28,089 nt of DNA, taken from positions 8,669 through 36,757 of the forward strand of contig DKEX01000068.1 in assembly GCA_002452295.1 (NCBI GenBank), given 5' to 3'. The stretch is from Firmicutes bacterium UBA6811 (GTDB lineage Bacteria; Bacillota; SHA-98; UBA4971). Shown here one piece after another: positions 13,844 to 22,850 of this stretch. Position numbers and translations under genes: made by a program. Position 1 is the first letter of the stretch. Each line of letters opens with the position of its first letter. The notes under the pieces are model-generated. The model did not search any database, was not told the DNA's origin, and saw only the letters and a program-made list of their open reading frames with translations.

Positions 13844-15835
13844 ATGCAGGCGTCCTGTGCACAGCCGAGAATGGGCGTTTACGTTTGCCACTGCGGCCTC
13901 AACATAGCGGGCGTGGTTGACGTGGAGGCGGTCAGAGATAGTGCGAGGGCGCTCGAGGGCGTCGTCGTGGCCCGCGACAACAAGTACACGTGCAGCGAGG
14001 TCGGGCAGAAGACCATCGCTGACGACATAAGGGATCTCGGGCTCGACCGCGTGGTCATCGCGTCGTGCTCGCCGAGGCTGCACGAGAAGACCTTCCGGGG
14101 GGTCCTCGAGAAGTGCGGCATGAACCCGTTCCTCCTCGAGATGGCGAACATCCGCGAGCAGTGCTCGTGGGTGCACTCGGGCGATAGCGCGGCCGCCACG
14201 GAGAAAGCGAAGGCCCTCGTGCGCTCGGCGGTGGCGAGGGCGAGGCTCCTTTCGCCCCTCTCGCGCAGCGAGGGGCGGGTGGTGCCGAAGGTCATGGTGG
14301 TGGGCGGCGGCGTCGCGGGCATATCGGCCGCGCTCTACCTCGGGAACATGGGGATCAAGACGTATCTCGTGGAGCGGGAGCCTTCCATAGGCGGCCACAT
14401 GGCCATGCTCGACAAGACCTTCCCCACTCTCGACTGCAGCCTGTGCATCCTCTCGCCGAAGATGGTGGAGGTAGCCGAAAATGAGAACATCCAGGTTCTG
14501 AGCTACTCCGAGGTGGAGAAGGTCGAGGGCCAGGTCGGCGACTTTCGGGTGCAGGTGAGGCGCAGGGCGCGCTACGTTGACGAGGCGAAGTGCGTCGGGT
14601 GCGGCGACTGCGCGGCGAAGTGCCCGGTCAGGGTGCCCGACGAGTTCAACCGCAACATGGGCGAGCGAAAAGCCATCTACATCCCGTTCCCGCAGGCAAT
14701 TCCACCGGCATACGCGATAGACGCTGAGCACTGCAGGTATCTCACCCAAGGGAAGTGCCGGGTCTGCGAGAAGGTGTGCGAGCGGGGAGCGGTCGTGTTC
14801 GACCAGACCGACCGTGTCGAGACCGTCGAGGTGGGCGCCATCGTGGTGGCCACGGGATTCAGGCCGTACGATGCCTCGAAGAAGCCTCAGTACGGGTACG
14901 GGCGCTACCCCAACGTCATCACCAGCCTCGACTTCGAGAGGATAATCTGTGCTGACGGTCCGACCCACGGCAAGCTCAAGAGGCCGGGCGACCAGGCCAC
15001 GCCGGGGCGCATTGCGTTCATACAGTGCGTGGGGTCACGCGACGAGCACGGCCACGACGGTGCCGGGGCGTACTGCTCGCGGGTGTGCTGTATGATCACG
15101 GCCAAGCAGGCTTTCATGGTCAAGGAGAAACACCCCGATTCCGAGGTCTACGTCTACTACACCGACATGCGGACCGCAGGGAAGGGGTTCGAGGAATTCT
15201 ACCAGCGCGGGAGGGGCGAGGGCATCGTCTTCGTCAGGGGCAAGCCGGGCGAGGTGCGCGAGGAGGAGGGCGGGTCGCTGAGGATAACCTCCGAGGACGC
15301 GGACTCCGGCTGCATCCTGGACCTGTCGTTTGACATGGTGGTGCTCGCGGTGGGGCTTACGCCGCCGGAGGGCCTGGTGGACCTTGCCCAGCGCCTGAAC
15401 TTGTCGCGCAGCGCAGACGGGTTCCTCATGGAGGGACACCCGAAGTTGCGTCCGTTCGAGACGTCCATCGACGGCATCTATCTCGCCGGTTGCGTCCAGT
15501 TTCCGAAGGACATCCCCGACAGCGTGGCGCAGGCCGGAGGGGCCGCGGCGGTTGCGGCGGCGACATGCTCGCGGCAGAAGATCGAGATGGACCCCCTGGG
15601 CCCTGTCATCGATGAGGACCTGTGCATCGGGTGCAGGCTCTGCGAGATGCTGTGTCCCTATGGGGCCATCAAGGTGGAGAAGACCGACAGGGGCTACAAG
15701 GCCCGGTCGATCGAGGTTGCGTGCAAGGGCTGCGGCGTGTGCGGCGCCTCGTGCTCCGCGCGGGCGATTACGATGAAGCATTACTCGAACGACCAGATCG
15801 TCGCGCAGACGAGAGCGCTGCTGGAGGTGAGCTAG
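13844..15835 (+). CDS. hdrA: Heterodisulfide reductase-like subunit A
   Basis: The flavin subunit of Hdr, 663 residues, the usual bacterial length. Layout: N-terminal VCHCGLNIAGVVDV with Cys15 and Cys17; helical region with SCSPRLHEKTF and NIREQCSWVH; FAD domain (VVGGGVAG, 152-159) with FPTLDCSLCILSPK (Cys198, Cys201); an inserted ferredoxin motif CVGCGDCAAKCP and CRVCEKVC; FIQCVGSRD and YCSRVCCM; and two C-terminal [4Fe-4S] motifs, CIGCRLCEMLCP and CKGCGVCGASCS. HdrA is the site of flavin-based electron bifurcation in characterised complexes. ATG 13844 is chosen from the conserved N-terminus; the frame is open upstream, with an ATG at 13769 as alternative, but neither has a strong ribosome site. 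The mvhD-type gene follows 1 bp after the stop. Confidence 0.93.
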   Translation: MQASCAQPRMGVYVCHCGLNIAGVVDVEAVRDSARALEGVVVARDNKYTCSEVGQKTIADDIRDLGLDRVVIASCSPRLHEKTFRGVLEKCGMNPFLLEMANIREQCSWVHSGDSAAATEKAKALVRSAVARARLLSPLSRSEGRVVPKVMVVGGGVAGISAALYLGNMGIKTYLVEREPSIGGHMAMLDKTFPTLDCSLCILSPKMVEVAENENIQVLSYSEVEKVEGQVGDFRVQVRRRARYVDEAKCVGCGDCAAKCPVRVPDEFNRNMGERKAIYIPFPQAIPPAYAIDAEHCRYLTQGKCRVCEKVCERGAVVFDQTDRVETVEVGAIVVATGFRPYDASKKPQYGYGRYPNVITSLDFERIICADGPTHGKLKRPGDQATPGRIAFIQCVGSRDEHGHDGAGAYCSRVCCMITAKQAFMVKEKHPDSEVYVYYTDMRTAGKGFEEFYQRGRGEGIVFVRGKPGEVREEEGGSLRITSEDADSGCILDLSFDMVVLAVGLTPPEGLVDLAQRLNLSRSADGFLMEGHPKLRPFETSIDGIYLAGCVQFPKDIPDSVAQAGGAAAVAAATCSRQKIEMDPLGPVIDEDLCIGCRLCEMLCPYGAIKVEKTDRGYKARSIEVACKGCGVCGASCSARAITMKHYSNDQIVAQTRALLEVS

Positions 15836-15836
15836 G

Positions 15837-16682
15837 ATGGCGGACCTCGCCGTGGGAGGGCGCGTGGCCGGGCAGGGACAGGGGCAGAGCGAAGAGGGAT
15901 TCGAGCCCGAGGTGGTCGGGTTCCTCTGTAACTGGTGCTCGTACGCGGGAGCCGACCTCGCGGGCACGTCCAGGCTTGCCTACCCGACGAACCTGCGCGT
16001 CATACGCGTGATGTGCTCGGGCCGCGTGGACCCCGAGATCATGCTCGAGCCGTTCCTCGACGGCGCCGACGGCGTCATGGTGCTCGGGTGCCACCCCGGG
16101 GACTGCCATTACCTGAGTGGCAACTACCAGGCGGAACAGCGGGTGCGCACGATCTGGATGGTCCTTGACCACCTCGGGATAGACCGGGAGCGGCTGTATC
16201 TCGACTGGGTTTCCGCGGCAGAGGGCGCGAGGTTCGCTGACATGGTATCGGAGTTCGTGGCGCGGGTGCGCACCCTGGGGCCTGCGGGCGGCGGGCCTGC
16301 GTCGAGGGAGGGCCTCTCGCGCGGTGAGTTCGCGTTTCGGGCCGAGGTGGCAAGGCGCGTGGCGGGGGGCGAGAGATTCAGGTGGCTTGTGGGGCGGAAC
16401 AAGGCTCTTAGCGAGGAGGGCAACGTCTACGGTGAGAAGGTTTCGCCGCACAAGGCGGCCGCCCTCATGCAGAGCGTCATCGCCGACGAGTGCGTGCGCG
16501 CAGCCATAGAGGTGCTGGCCGGAGAGGCGCCGGTTTCCGTAAGGGACATCGCATCGCGCCTCGGCATCTCGGCGCAGCTTGTCCTGGAGCAGGCCGCGTA
16601 CCTCAAACGGCGCGGGCTCATAGAGCTTTACGATGTTTCGGGCCGCTCACCCAGGTACGTGCGGGCCGGCGCGCGGGCGTAA
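15837..16682 (+). CDS. mvhD: MvhD-type iron-sulfur subunit with C-terminal winged-helix domain
   Basis: A 281-residue protein. Residues 25-150 are a complete MvhD domain: FLCNWCSYAGADLAGTSR with Cys31 and Cys34, CSGRVDP with Cys60, and GCHPGDCHYLSGN with Cys85 and Cys90. MvhD carries a [2Fe-2S] cluster and passes electrons from a hydrogenase or other donor to HdrA. After a linker, residues 227-275 look like a winged helix: VSVRDIASRLGISAQ as helix-turn-helix, AAYLKRRGLIELYD, then a short wing. MvhD alone is normally about 140 residues, so this is an unusual fusion; the extra part may bind DNA or dock a partner. ATG 15837 follows GGAGG in the end of hdrA. The N-terminal 20 residues are glycine- and glutamine-rich. 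Confidence 0.88.
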   Translation: MADLAVGGRVAGQGQGQSEEGFEPEVVGFLCNWCSYAGADLAGTSRLAYPTNLRVIRVMCSGRVDPEIMLEPFLDGADGVMVLGCHPGDCHYLSGNYQAEQRVRTIWMVLDHLGIDRERLYLDWVSAAEGARFADMVSEFVARVRTLGPAGGGPASREGLSRGEFAFRAEVARRVAGGERFRWLVGRNKALSEEGNVYGEKVSPHKAAALMQSVIADECVRAAIEVLAGEAPVSVRDIASRLGISAQLVLEQAAYLKRRGLIELYDVSGRSPRYVRAGARA

Positions 16683-16737
16683 GGTCTCGCCCTCGAGGGT
16701 GCGGTGGCGGCCGATTCTGACATAACTTGAGCTATTC

Positions 16738-16751
16738 CCCACGCACGTGGG
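16738..16751 (+). repeat. Short inverted repeat before the double HdrA gene
   Basis: CCCAC-GCAC-GTGGG, with perfect 5-bp arms, lies 21 bp before the ATG at 16773 in a 90-bp gap. It could be a small hairpin or operator. No clear promoter accompanies it. Confidence 0.3.
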
Positions 16752-16772
16752 AGTTAACCGGGGGCGCGGGAT

Positions 16773-19700
16773 ATGGCTTGTGAAACGAGATGTCCTGGGG
16801 GAAAGACGGTCGGAGCGGTGCTCGTCGTGGGCGGGGGAATCGGGGGCATGCAGGCGGCTCTTGACCTTGCGGGCTCCGGATTCTTCGTGTATATGGTAGA
16901 GACGCGCCCGGCCATCGGCGGCACCATGGCGCAGCTCGACAAGACGTTTCCCACGAACGACTGCTCGATGTGCATAATGTCGCCCAAGCTGGTGGAGTGC
17001 GGCCGCCACCTCAACATCGACGTCATAACCAACTCCGCCGTGGAGAGGGTCGAGGGCGAGGCGGGCGATTTCACGGTGACCGTGGTGAACAGGCCACGCT
17101 ACGTGGACCCCGAGAAGTGCACCGGGTGCGGCGTGTGCGCGCAACACTGCCCGGTGGGGGCGGCGCGGGATACGTTCAACGCGGGCCTCGGCAAGCGGCC
17201 GTCCATCTATATAGACTACCCGCAGGCGGTGCCGCTTGCTTACGTCATAGACCGCGACACGTGCGTGGGGTGTGGCCTGTGCGAGAACATGTGCCTTGCC
17301 GGCGCCATCCGCTACGACGATGTGCCCCGCGAGCGAAAGATCTCCGTGGGCGCTATAGTGCTCGCCCCGGGGTTTCGGGCGTTCGACCCGTCGCTTCGCC
17401 AGGAGTATGGCTACGGCAGGTATCCGAACGTCGTCACCAGCATGGAGTTCGAGAGGATCCTGAGCGCCTCCGGGCCCTATGAGGGGCGCGTGCTGCGCCC
17501 GTCCGACGGCGACATCCCCGAGAAGATAGCCTTCATACAGTGTGTCGGCTCGCGCGACCGGGCGCACGGCGGGCGCTACTGTTCGTCGGTGTGCTGCATG
17601 TACGCGACGAAAGAGGCCGTCATCGCCAAAGAGCACGCGCCGGGTGTCCAGCCGACCATCTTCTACATGGATATGCGGTCTTACGGCAAGGGCTTCGACG
17701 CCTACGTGGAGAGGGCGAAGCAGGAATACGGCGTGAGGTACGTGCGCACGCGGGTGGCGGAGGTCGCCGAGGTGCCCGCGACGCACAACCTCATCGTGTC
17801 GTTCGAGTCTGAGCACGGCCGCGTCGTGAAGGAGGAGTTCGACCTCGTGGTGCTGTCCGTGGGGCTCGAGCCTCCTGAGGACGCGGGGCGGCTTGCGGAC
17901 GTGCTTGGGATACAGCTTGACGAGAACGGTTTCGCGAGGACGGGCGCGCTCGACCCGCTCGCCACGACGAGGCCCGGGGTCTTCGTGTGCGGCGCCATGC
18001 AAGGCCCGAAGGACATCCCCGAGACCGTGACGCAGGCGAGCGGCGCCTCGGGGGCGGCGGGGGCGCTGCTCGGGAGCGCGCGCGGGACGCTCATCCGCGA
18101 GAAGATCTACCCGCCCGAGAAAGACCTTCGCGGGGTCGGGCCGAGGATAGGCGTGTTCATCTGCCATTGTGGCATCAACATCGGCGGGGTGGTCGACGTC
18201 CCCTCGGTGGTGGAGTACGCGAAGACCCTGCCAAACGTGGTTTACGCCGAGCGCAATCTCTACACCTGCTCACAGGACACCCAGAAGCGTATCCAGGAGA
18301 AGATCCAGGAGCACGGGCTCACGAGGGTCGTGGTGGCATCGTGCACCCCGCGCACACACGAGCCGCTCTTCCAGGAGACCATCCGCGAAGCCGGGCTGAA
18401 CCATTATCTCTTCGCGATGGCGAACATCCGCGACCAGTGCTCGTGGGTGCACATGCACGAATCGGAGAAGGCCACGGAGAAGGCGAAAGACCTCGTGCGC
18501 GCGGCCGTAGCGAAGGCTGCGCTGCTGGAGCCGCTGGAGCGGCTGCCGATCGAGGTAAAGCAGTCGGGCCTTGTCATCGGCGGCGGGCTTGCCGGCATGA
18601 TTGCGGCGCTGGACCTTGCTGAGCAGGGGTTCCAGGCGTACCTGGTGGAGGTCGGGCCGGAGCTTGGCGGGCACCTGCGCAGGATCCATTTCACCCTGGG
18701 CGGCGACGACGTCCAGGCGTACCTGCGAGAGCTTGTGGGCCGGGTCATGTCGAACCCGCTCATCGAGGTGCACACGTCGTCAGAGGTGAAGGAGATCGCC
18801 GGTTACCTCGGGAACTTCCGGTCGCGCATCCTCGACCGGAGCCAGGGTGACGGCGAGGCGGGGTCCATCCGCGAGGTGGAGTTCGAGCACGGCGTGGTCA
18901 TCGTGGCGACGGGCGCGGCGGAGTTCCGGCCTTCGGGCTTCCTGTACGGCGAGCATCCGGGCGTGATGACCCAGTCCGAGCTGGAGGCGCGTCTGGCATC
19001 CGGGGTCTGGCCCGGGCACGAGCAGGAGCAGGAGCAGGGGCAGGGGAAGGCGACGGAAGCACGGGGCGGCCTGGGCCCGGGCCCGGGCCTACGGCGGGGC
19101 CGGTCCGTGGTGATGATCCAGTGCGTCGGGTCGCGCGATGATGAGCACGACTACTGCAGCCGCGTATGCTGCAGCGAGGCTGTGAAGAACGCCATTCGCC
19201 TCAAGGAGGCGGACCCCGACGCCGACGTATACATCCTTTACCGGGACATCCGTACCTACGGCGCGAGGGAGGCCTACTTCGAGGAAGCCAGGCGCCGGGG
19301 CGTCGTGTTCGTGAGGTATCCCGAGGGGCAGATGCCGGTGGTATTGCGGAGCGAGGCGGCGGAGCCTGGCGACGGCGGTGGCGGCGGCAACGGCGATGGG
19401 AGGCTCGTGGTCGAGGTCACCGACACGCTCCTCGACGAGAGGCTTGCCATCCCGGCAGACGCCGTGGTGCTGAGCGCCGGGATCGCGCCGAACGAGAGCA
19501 ACAAGAAGGTCGCTCAGATGCTCAAGGTGCCGCTGAATGAGTCCGGGTTCTTCCTGGAGGCCCACATGAAGCTGCGCCCCGTGGACTTCGCCACGGAGGG
19601 CGTGTTCCTCGCGGGGCTTGCCCATGCCCCCAAGACCATCGACGAGACCATCGCCCAGGCCCACGCGGCGGTGGCGAGGGCCTCCACCGTGCTGGCGAGC

Positions 19701-19946
19701 GGCGCCATCACCACCGAGGGCATAAAGTCCGAGGTGATGAAGACGAGGTGCACAGGCTGCGGACTGTGCGTCGAGGCATGCCAGTACAAGGCCCTCGAGA
19801 TCGATCCGAAGGACAACGTAGCAAAAGTGAACCCGGCGCTGTGCAAGGGATGCGGCCTGTGTGCCGCGACATGCCGGTGCGGGGCCATCACTCTCAAAGG
19901 GTTCACGGAGGAGGAGATCCTGGCGGAGGTGAGCGCTCTGTGCTGA
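16773..19946 (+). CDS. Double-length HdrA-like flavoprotein
   Basis: A 1057-residue protein made of two HdrA halves. First half: FAD motif VVGGGIGGM (18-26), FPTNDCSMCIMSPK, an inserted pair of ferredoxin motifs CTGCGVCAQHCP and CVGCGLCENMC, FIQCVGSRD, YCSSVCCMY. It lacks the N-terminal CHCG segment. Second half, from about residue 456: GVFICHCGINIGGVVDV, SCTPRTHEPLF, a second FAD motif VIGGGLAGM (near 600), IQCVGSRDD, YCSRVCCSE, and two C-terminal [4Fe-4S] motifs CTGCGLCVEAC and CKGCGLCAATC. The second half has lost the DC-xx-C pair near its flavin (GGHLRRIHF instead). A Gln/Glu/Gly-rich insert near residue 750 is encoded by GAGCAG repeats. Such long HdrA proteins are often found next to MvhD and Flx genes. 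The start ATG has only a weak ribosome site. Confidence 0.9.
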   Translation: MACETRCPGGKTVGAVLVVGGGIGGMQAALDLAGSGFFVYMVETRPAIGGTMAQLDKTFPTNDCSMCIMSPKLVECGRHLNIDVITNSAVERVEGEAGDFTVTVVNRPRYVDPEKCTGCGVCAQHCPVGAARDTFNAGLGKRPSIYIDYPQAVPLAYVIDRDTCVGCGLCENMCLAGAIRYDDVPRERKISVGAIVLAPGFRAFDPSLRQEYGYGRYPNVVTSMEFERILSASGPYEGRVLRPSDGDIPEKIAFIQCVGSRDRAHGGRYCSSVCCMYATKEAVIAKEHAPGVQPTIFYMDMRSYGKGFDAYVERAKQEYGVRYVRTRVAEVAEVPATHNLIVSFESEHGRVVKEEFDLVVLSVGLEPPEDAGRLADVLGIQLDENGFARTGALDPLATTRPGVFVCGAMQGPKDIPETVTQASGASGAAGALLGSARGTLIREKIYPPEKDLRGVGPRIGVFICHCGINIGGVVDVPSVVEYAKTLPNVVYAERNLYTCSQDTQKRIQEKIQEHGLTRVVVASCTPRTHEPLFQETIREAGLNHYLFAMANIRDQCSWVHMHESEKATEKAKDLVRAAVAKAALLEPLERLPIEVKQSGLVIGGGLAGMIAALDLAEQGFQAYLVEVGPELGGHLRRIHFTLGGDDVQAYLRELVGRVMSNPLIEVHTSSEVKEIAGYLGNFRSRILDRSQGDGEAGSIREVEFEHGVVIVATGAAEFRPSGFLYGEHPGVMTQSELEARLASGVWPGHEQEQEQGQGKATEARGGLGPGPGLRRGRSVVMIQCVGSRDDEHDYCSRVCCSEAVKNAIRLKEADPDADVYILYRDIRTYGAREAYFEEARRRGVVFVRYPEGQMPVVLRSEAAEPGDGGGGGNGDGRLVVEVTDTLLDERLAIPADAVVLSAGIAPNESNKKVAQMLKVPLNESGFFLEAHMKLRPVDFATEGVFLAGLAHAPKTIDETIAQAHAAVARASTVLASGAITTEGIKSEVMKTRCTGCGLCVEACQYKALEIDPKDNVAKVNPALCKGCGLCAATCRCGAITLKGFTEEEILAEVSALC

Positions 19947-20575
19947 ACGCTGAGCATTCCACCTGGCAATCCACCCAGCACACAACGGAGCATCCGCAGC
20001 GGCCGAGCGCCTGCGCATGCACGGGGGGGCCGCACGGCGCGCCTGCAGCCGAAGTCGGCGCGGCGAGCGCGAGCGGGGCCGAGAAGCAGGTTCGGCCTGG
20101 GGCCCGCTCCCGGGCCGAGGCAGCGGCTGAGGGCGAGGGTGACGGGGCGGGCCAGGCCTGGGAGCCGAAGATCGTGGCTTTCCTTTGCAACTGGTGCTCG
20201 TATGCTGGGGCCGACCTCGCCGGGACGAGCCGCATCCAGTACCCGCCGAACGTGCGGGTGATTCGGGTGCCCTGCTCGGGCCGGGTTGACCCGCTCCTCA
20301 TCCTGAAGTGCCTGCAGCGAGGTGCCGACGGGGTGCTTGTCTCCGGGTGCCATCCGGGTGACTGTCACTACATAGCCGGCAACTACCTTGCCAGGCGGAA
20401 GTTCGCGCTCCTCGCCGACCTCCTCGATTTCTTCGGGATCGAGAAGGGCCGCGTCCATTTCTCGTGGGTTTCCGCCGCGGAGGGTGAAAAGTTTGCCGAC
20501 GTGGTGAAGCGGGTGACAGAAAGCGTGAAGGCGCTCGGCAAACCCACGAGGCTTGTGAAGGAGAGGCAGAGGTAG
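19940..20575 (+). CDS. flxD: FlxD/MvhD-type iron-sulfur protein
   Basis: A 211-residue protein whose last 135 residues form an MvhD domain with all five cysteines: FLCNWCSYAGADLAGTSR (Cys83, Cys86), PCSGRVDP (Cys112) and GCHPGDCHYIAGN (Cys137, Cys142). In FlxABCD-HdrABC systems this subunit links the NADH-oxidising Flx proteins to HdrA. The first 75 residues are low-complexity and rich in Ala, Gly, Glu and Ser, with CAC at 25-27; they match no known domain and may be a flexible tether. GTG 19940 overlaps the end of the double HdrA and follows GGAGG at 19925-19929. No convincing internal start exists nearer the domain. The next gene begins directly after the stop. Confidence 0.85.
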   Translation: MLNAEHSTWQSTQHTTEHPQRPSACACTGGPHGAPAAEVGAASASGAEKQVRPGARSRAEAAAEGEGDGAGQAWEPKIVAFLCNWCSYAGADLAGTSRIQYPPNVRVIRVPCSGRVDPLLILKCLQRGADGVLVSGCHPGDCHYIAGNYLARRKFALLADLLDFFGIEKGRVHFSWVSAAEGEKFADVVKRVTESVKALGKPTRLVKERQR

Positions 20576-21556
20576 ATGGTGACCGGGGACTCGAGAGCGG
20601 AGATAACGCAGCGTCTGAGGGACATCGCCCGCGACCTCCTTGAAAGGGGCGAGGTGGACGTCTTCATCGGGTACGAGGAGGGGTCGCTTCCGCTTCGCAC
20701 CACCCCGGCGTTCATCACGCGCCCGGACGACGTGTCGCGGCTTACCTGGGGGGCCTTGTGCGAGAACAACCTTGCGACCTACCTGCCGAAATTCGAAGGC
20801 AGAGTGGGCGTGGTGGTGAAGGGTTGCGATGTGCGTGCGCTCGTGAACCTGATCGTCGAGAAGCAGATCGCCCGCGATCAGGTGAAGATCGTGGGCGTGC
20901 CGTGCCAGGGCGTCATCGACCGGCGCAAGCTGGCGGGAGCCGTGGGAGAGGGGCCTCCGGTCCGGAGCGTTGAGGAGACGGACGGGTTCATTATCGTGCG
21001 GGGCAGCGGGTTTGAAAAGACCATCCCGGTGCAGGAGATGCTGTCGCCAGCCTGCGCGACGTGCGTCCATCCTGTGCCGGTGCTCTACGACCTCCTCGCG
21101 GGCGACGAGGCACGGTCCCGGGGCGCGTGCCCGCGGGAGGACGCGTTCGCGGAGGTCGAGAGGTTCGCAGGCCGGAACGTGGAGGACAGGTTCGCCTACT
21201 TCGCCCGGGAGATCGAGCGCTGTATCGAGTGTTACGCCTGCAGGCAGGCCTGCCCGCTCTGCTACTGCCCGGAGTGCTTCGTGGACCGGCAAAGCCCCAA
21301 ATGGGTCGGCAGGTGGCGCGATCTGTCGGATAAGATGGTGTTCCACCTCGGCCGCGTGCTGCACACGGCCGGGCGGTGCGCGGACTGCGGCGCGTGCCGC
21401 AGGGCATGCCCGGCGGGGATAGACCTGCGCCTGCTGTCGAAGCAAATGGAGAAGGACGCCCTCGAGTTCTTCGGCCACGAGCCGGGGACCGACCTCGAGG
21501 CGGCGCCCGTGCTTGCCACATACAGGCGCGAGGACCCCGACGATTTCATCCTTTAG
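20576..21556 (+). CDS. FlxC-like iron-sulfur protein (FrhB/FdhB-like)
   Basis: A 326-residue iron-sulfur protein. The N-terminal part resembles the F420 hydrogenase/formate dehydrogenase beta family: VVVKGCDVRALVNLIVEKQI, VGVPCQGVID and SPACATCVHP. The C-terminal part has two ferredoxin-like motifs, CIECYACRQACPLCYCPEC and CADCGACRRACP (about residues 219-280). In Flx systems two iron-sulfur subunits, FlxB and FlxC, connect the flavin subunit FlxA to FlxD. I assign this as the FlxC type from gene order and size, and the B/C labels could be exchanged. The ATG follows the previous stop with no gap, after AAGGAGA, so the two are translated together. A 161-bp gap to the next gene (21557-21717) contains nothing recognisable. 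Confidence 0.75.
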   Translation: MVTGDSRAEITQRLRDIARDLLERGEVDVFIGYEEGSLPLRTTPAFITRPDDVSRLTWGALCENNLATYLPKFEGRVGVVVKGCDVRALVNLIVEKQIARDQVKIVGVPCQGVIDRRKLAGAVGEGPPVRSVEETDGFIIVRGSGFEKTIPVQEMLSPACATCVHPVPVLYDLLAGDEARSRGACPREDAFAEVERFAGRNVEDRFAYFAREIERCIECYACRQACPLCYCPECFVDRQSPKWVGRWRDLSDKMVFHLGRVLHTAGRCADCGACRRACPAGIDLRLLSKQMEKDALEFFGHEPGTDLEAAPVLATYRREDPDDFIL

Positions 21557-21717
21557 GCACGCGACGCTGCGACGCGCTGATCGCGCTGCGGCAGGGCACG
21601 AGGATGCCGCCTGCGCGCAACCCGGCGTGGCAACGCGGCGGGTGGCACACGAATCGGTTCTGGTAGCAGTCAAACGGCACCGCGAGCGCAATTTGGCATT
21701 CCTGAGGTGAACGAAGC

Positions 21718-22779
21718 GTGGGAGAACGCGGATCCGGCAAAGCCCTTGTGATGGCGAAACGAGACCTCGGTGCGTTTGCGAGACACCTGGCGGCTTCATA
21801 TTTAGTCCTTGCTCCCATCGTTGAGGGAGGCGTGACGCGGTTCGCCGTGGCCGGCGTGGATGATATCGGCGGGTTTGGGGACAGGGAGAGTGTCCCGGCC
21901 CCTTCGAAGAGGCCGCTGAAGGAGGTGTTCTTCCCGCAGGAAGAGGTGCTTCTTGCCTTCGATGCTGGCGGGAAGGTGGAGGTCGCGGCCGGCGCGGCGG
22001 CGCCGGCGGACGAGGTCACGCGGGTCGCCTTCGGAGTGCGGCCGTGCGATGCGCGTAGTCTGACTCTTCTGGACCTCGTGTTCGACGCTGCCGACTACAA
22101 GGACCCATACTACGTCGGCCGGCGCCAGGGCACGGCGGTGGTCACGTTTGCATGCACCGAGCCGGGGGTCGCGTGCTTCTGCACGTCTGTGGGCGGCGGC
22201 CCATCGGACGAGGCCGGGTCGGACCTCATGCTCGTCGAGGCGGGCGAGTCCTATCTCGTAAAGCCGCTGTCCGCGAGGGGCGAGGGTCTGCTTCGCGGGT
22301 TCGACGCCGTTCGAGAGGCGGGAGATGTGGAGCTTGCGGCGGCGAGGGATGCTGAGGCGAGGGCGGTCGGGCGCGTGGCGCGCGACGTCCCCGTGGATGC
22401 TGCGGTGGAGAAGCTGGCCGGTGCGTTCGGCGACGCCGTGTGGGAAGACCTCTACCGCAAGTGCCTGGGCTGCGCAGTGTGCACGTATCTCTGCCCCACG
22501 TGCCACTGCTTCGATATCGGCGATGAGGCGACGAGGGCTGGGGGGGAGCGCGTGCGGAACTGGGACTCGTGCATGTTTCCCCTCTTCACGCTCCATGCCT
22601 CGGGCCATAACCCGCGCCCGTCCCGCAAGGAGAGGTTCAGGCAGAGGATCATGCACAAGTTCAACTACTTCGTGGAGAACAACGGGCGCGTGGCGTGCGT
22701 GGGATGCGGGCGCTGCGTCGAGAACTGCCCGGTCAACCTGGATGTGCGACGGGTCCTCGAGACCATTGCCGCACTGTAA
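21718..22779 (+). CDS. FlxB-like 4Fe-4S protein (AsrA/sulfhydrogenase beta-like)
   Basis: A 353-residue protein related to AsrA (anaerobic sulfite reductase subunit A) and the sulfhydrogenase beta subunit. Seen: the conserved GVRPCDARSLTLLD and YVGRRQGTAVVTFACTEPG in the first half, FCTSVGGGP, then two [4Fe-4S] motifs CLGCAVCTYLCPTCHC and CVGCGRCVENCP around a GERVRNWDSCMFPLFT block typical of the family. It probably carries electrons from FlxA to the next iron-sulfur subunit. No sulfite reductase catalytic gene (asrC) or hydrogenase subunit is nearby, so the Flx assignment is preferred. GTG 21718 has GAGGTGA (21704-21710) 7-8 bases upstream. Confidence 0.78.
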   Translation: MGERGSGKALVMAKRDLGAFARHLAASYLVLAPIVEGGVTRFAVAGVDDIGGFGDRESVPAPSKRPLKEVFFPQEEVLLAFDAGGKVEVAAGAAAPADEVTRVAFGVRPCDARSLTLLDLVFDAADYKDPYYVGRRQGTAVVTFACTEPGVACFCTSVGGGPSDEAGSDLMLVEAGESYLVKPLSARGEGLLRGFDAVREAGDVELAAARDAEARAVGRVARDVPVDAAVEKLAGAFGDAVWEDLYRKCLGCAVCTYLCPTCHCFDIGDEATRAGGERVRNWDSCMFPLFTLHASGHNPRPSRKERFRQRIMHKFNYFVENNGRVACVGCGRCVENCPVNLDVRRVLETIAAL

Positions 22780-22824
22780 GGCGGCGGGAGGAGCGGGAAT
22801 GCGCGGGCTCCGCACTCATTCTGC

Positions 22825-22850
22825 TCAAACGGCGCAGCGTCGCTTTTTGA
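22825..22850 (+). terminator. Weak terminator-like hairpin after flxB
   Basis: TCAAA-C-GGCG-CAG-CGTC-GC-TTTTTGA: a short GC stem flanked by TCAAA and TTTGA that can also pair, with five T's on the 3' side. The stem includes mismatches. The 288-bp gap 22780-23067 otherwise holds only a GGCTG triple repeat at 22901-22915. Confidence 0.3.
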
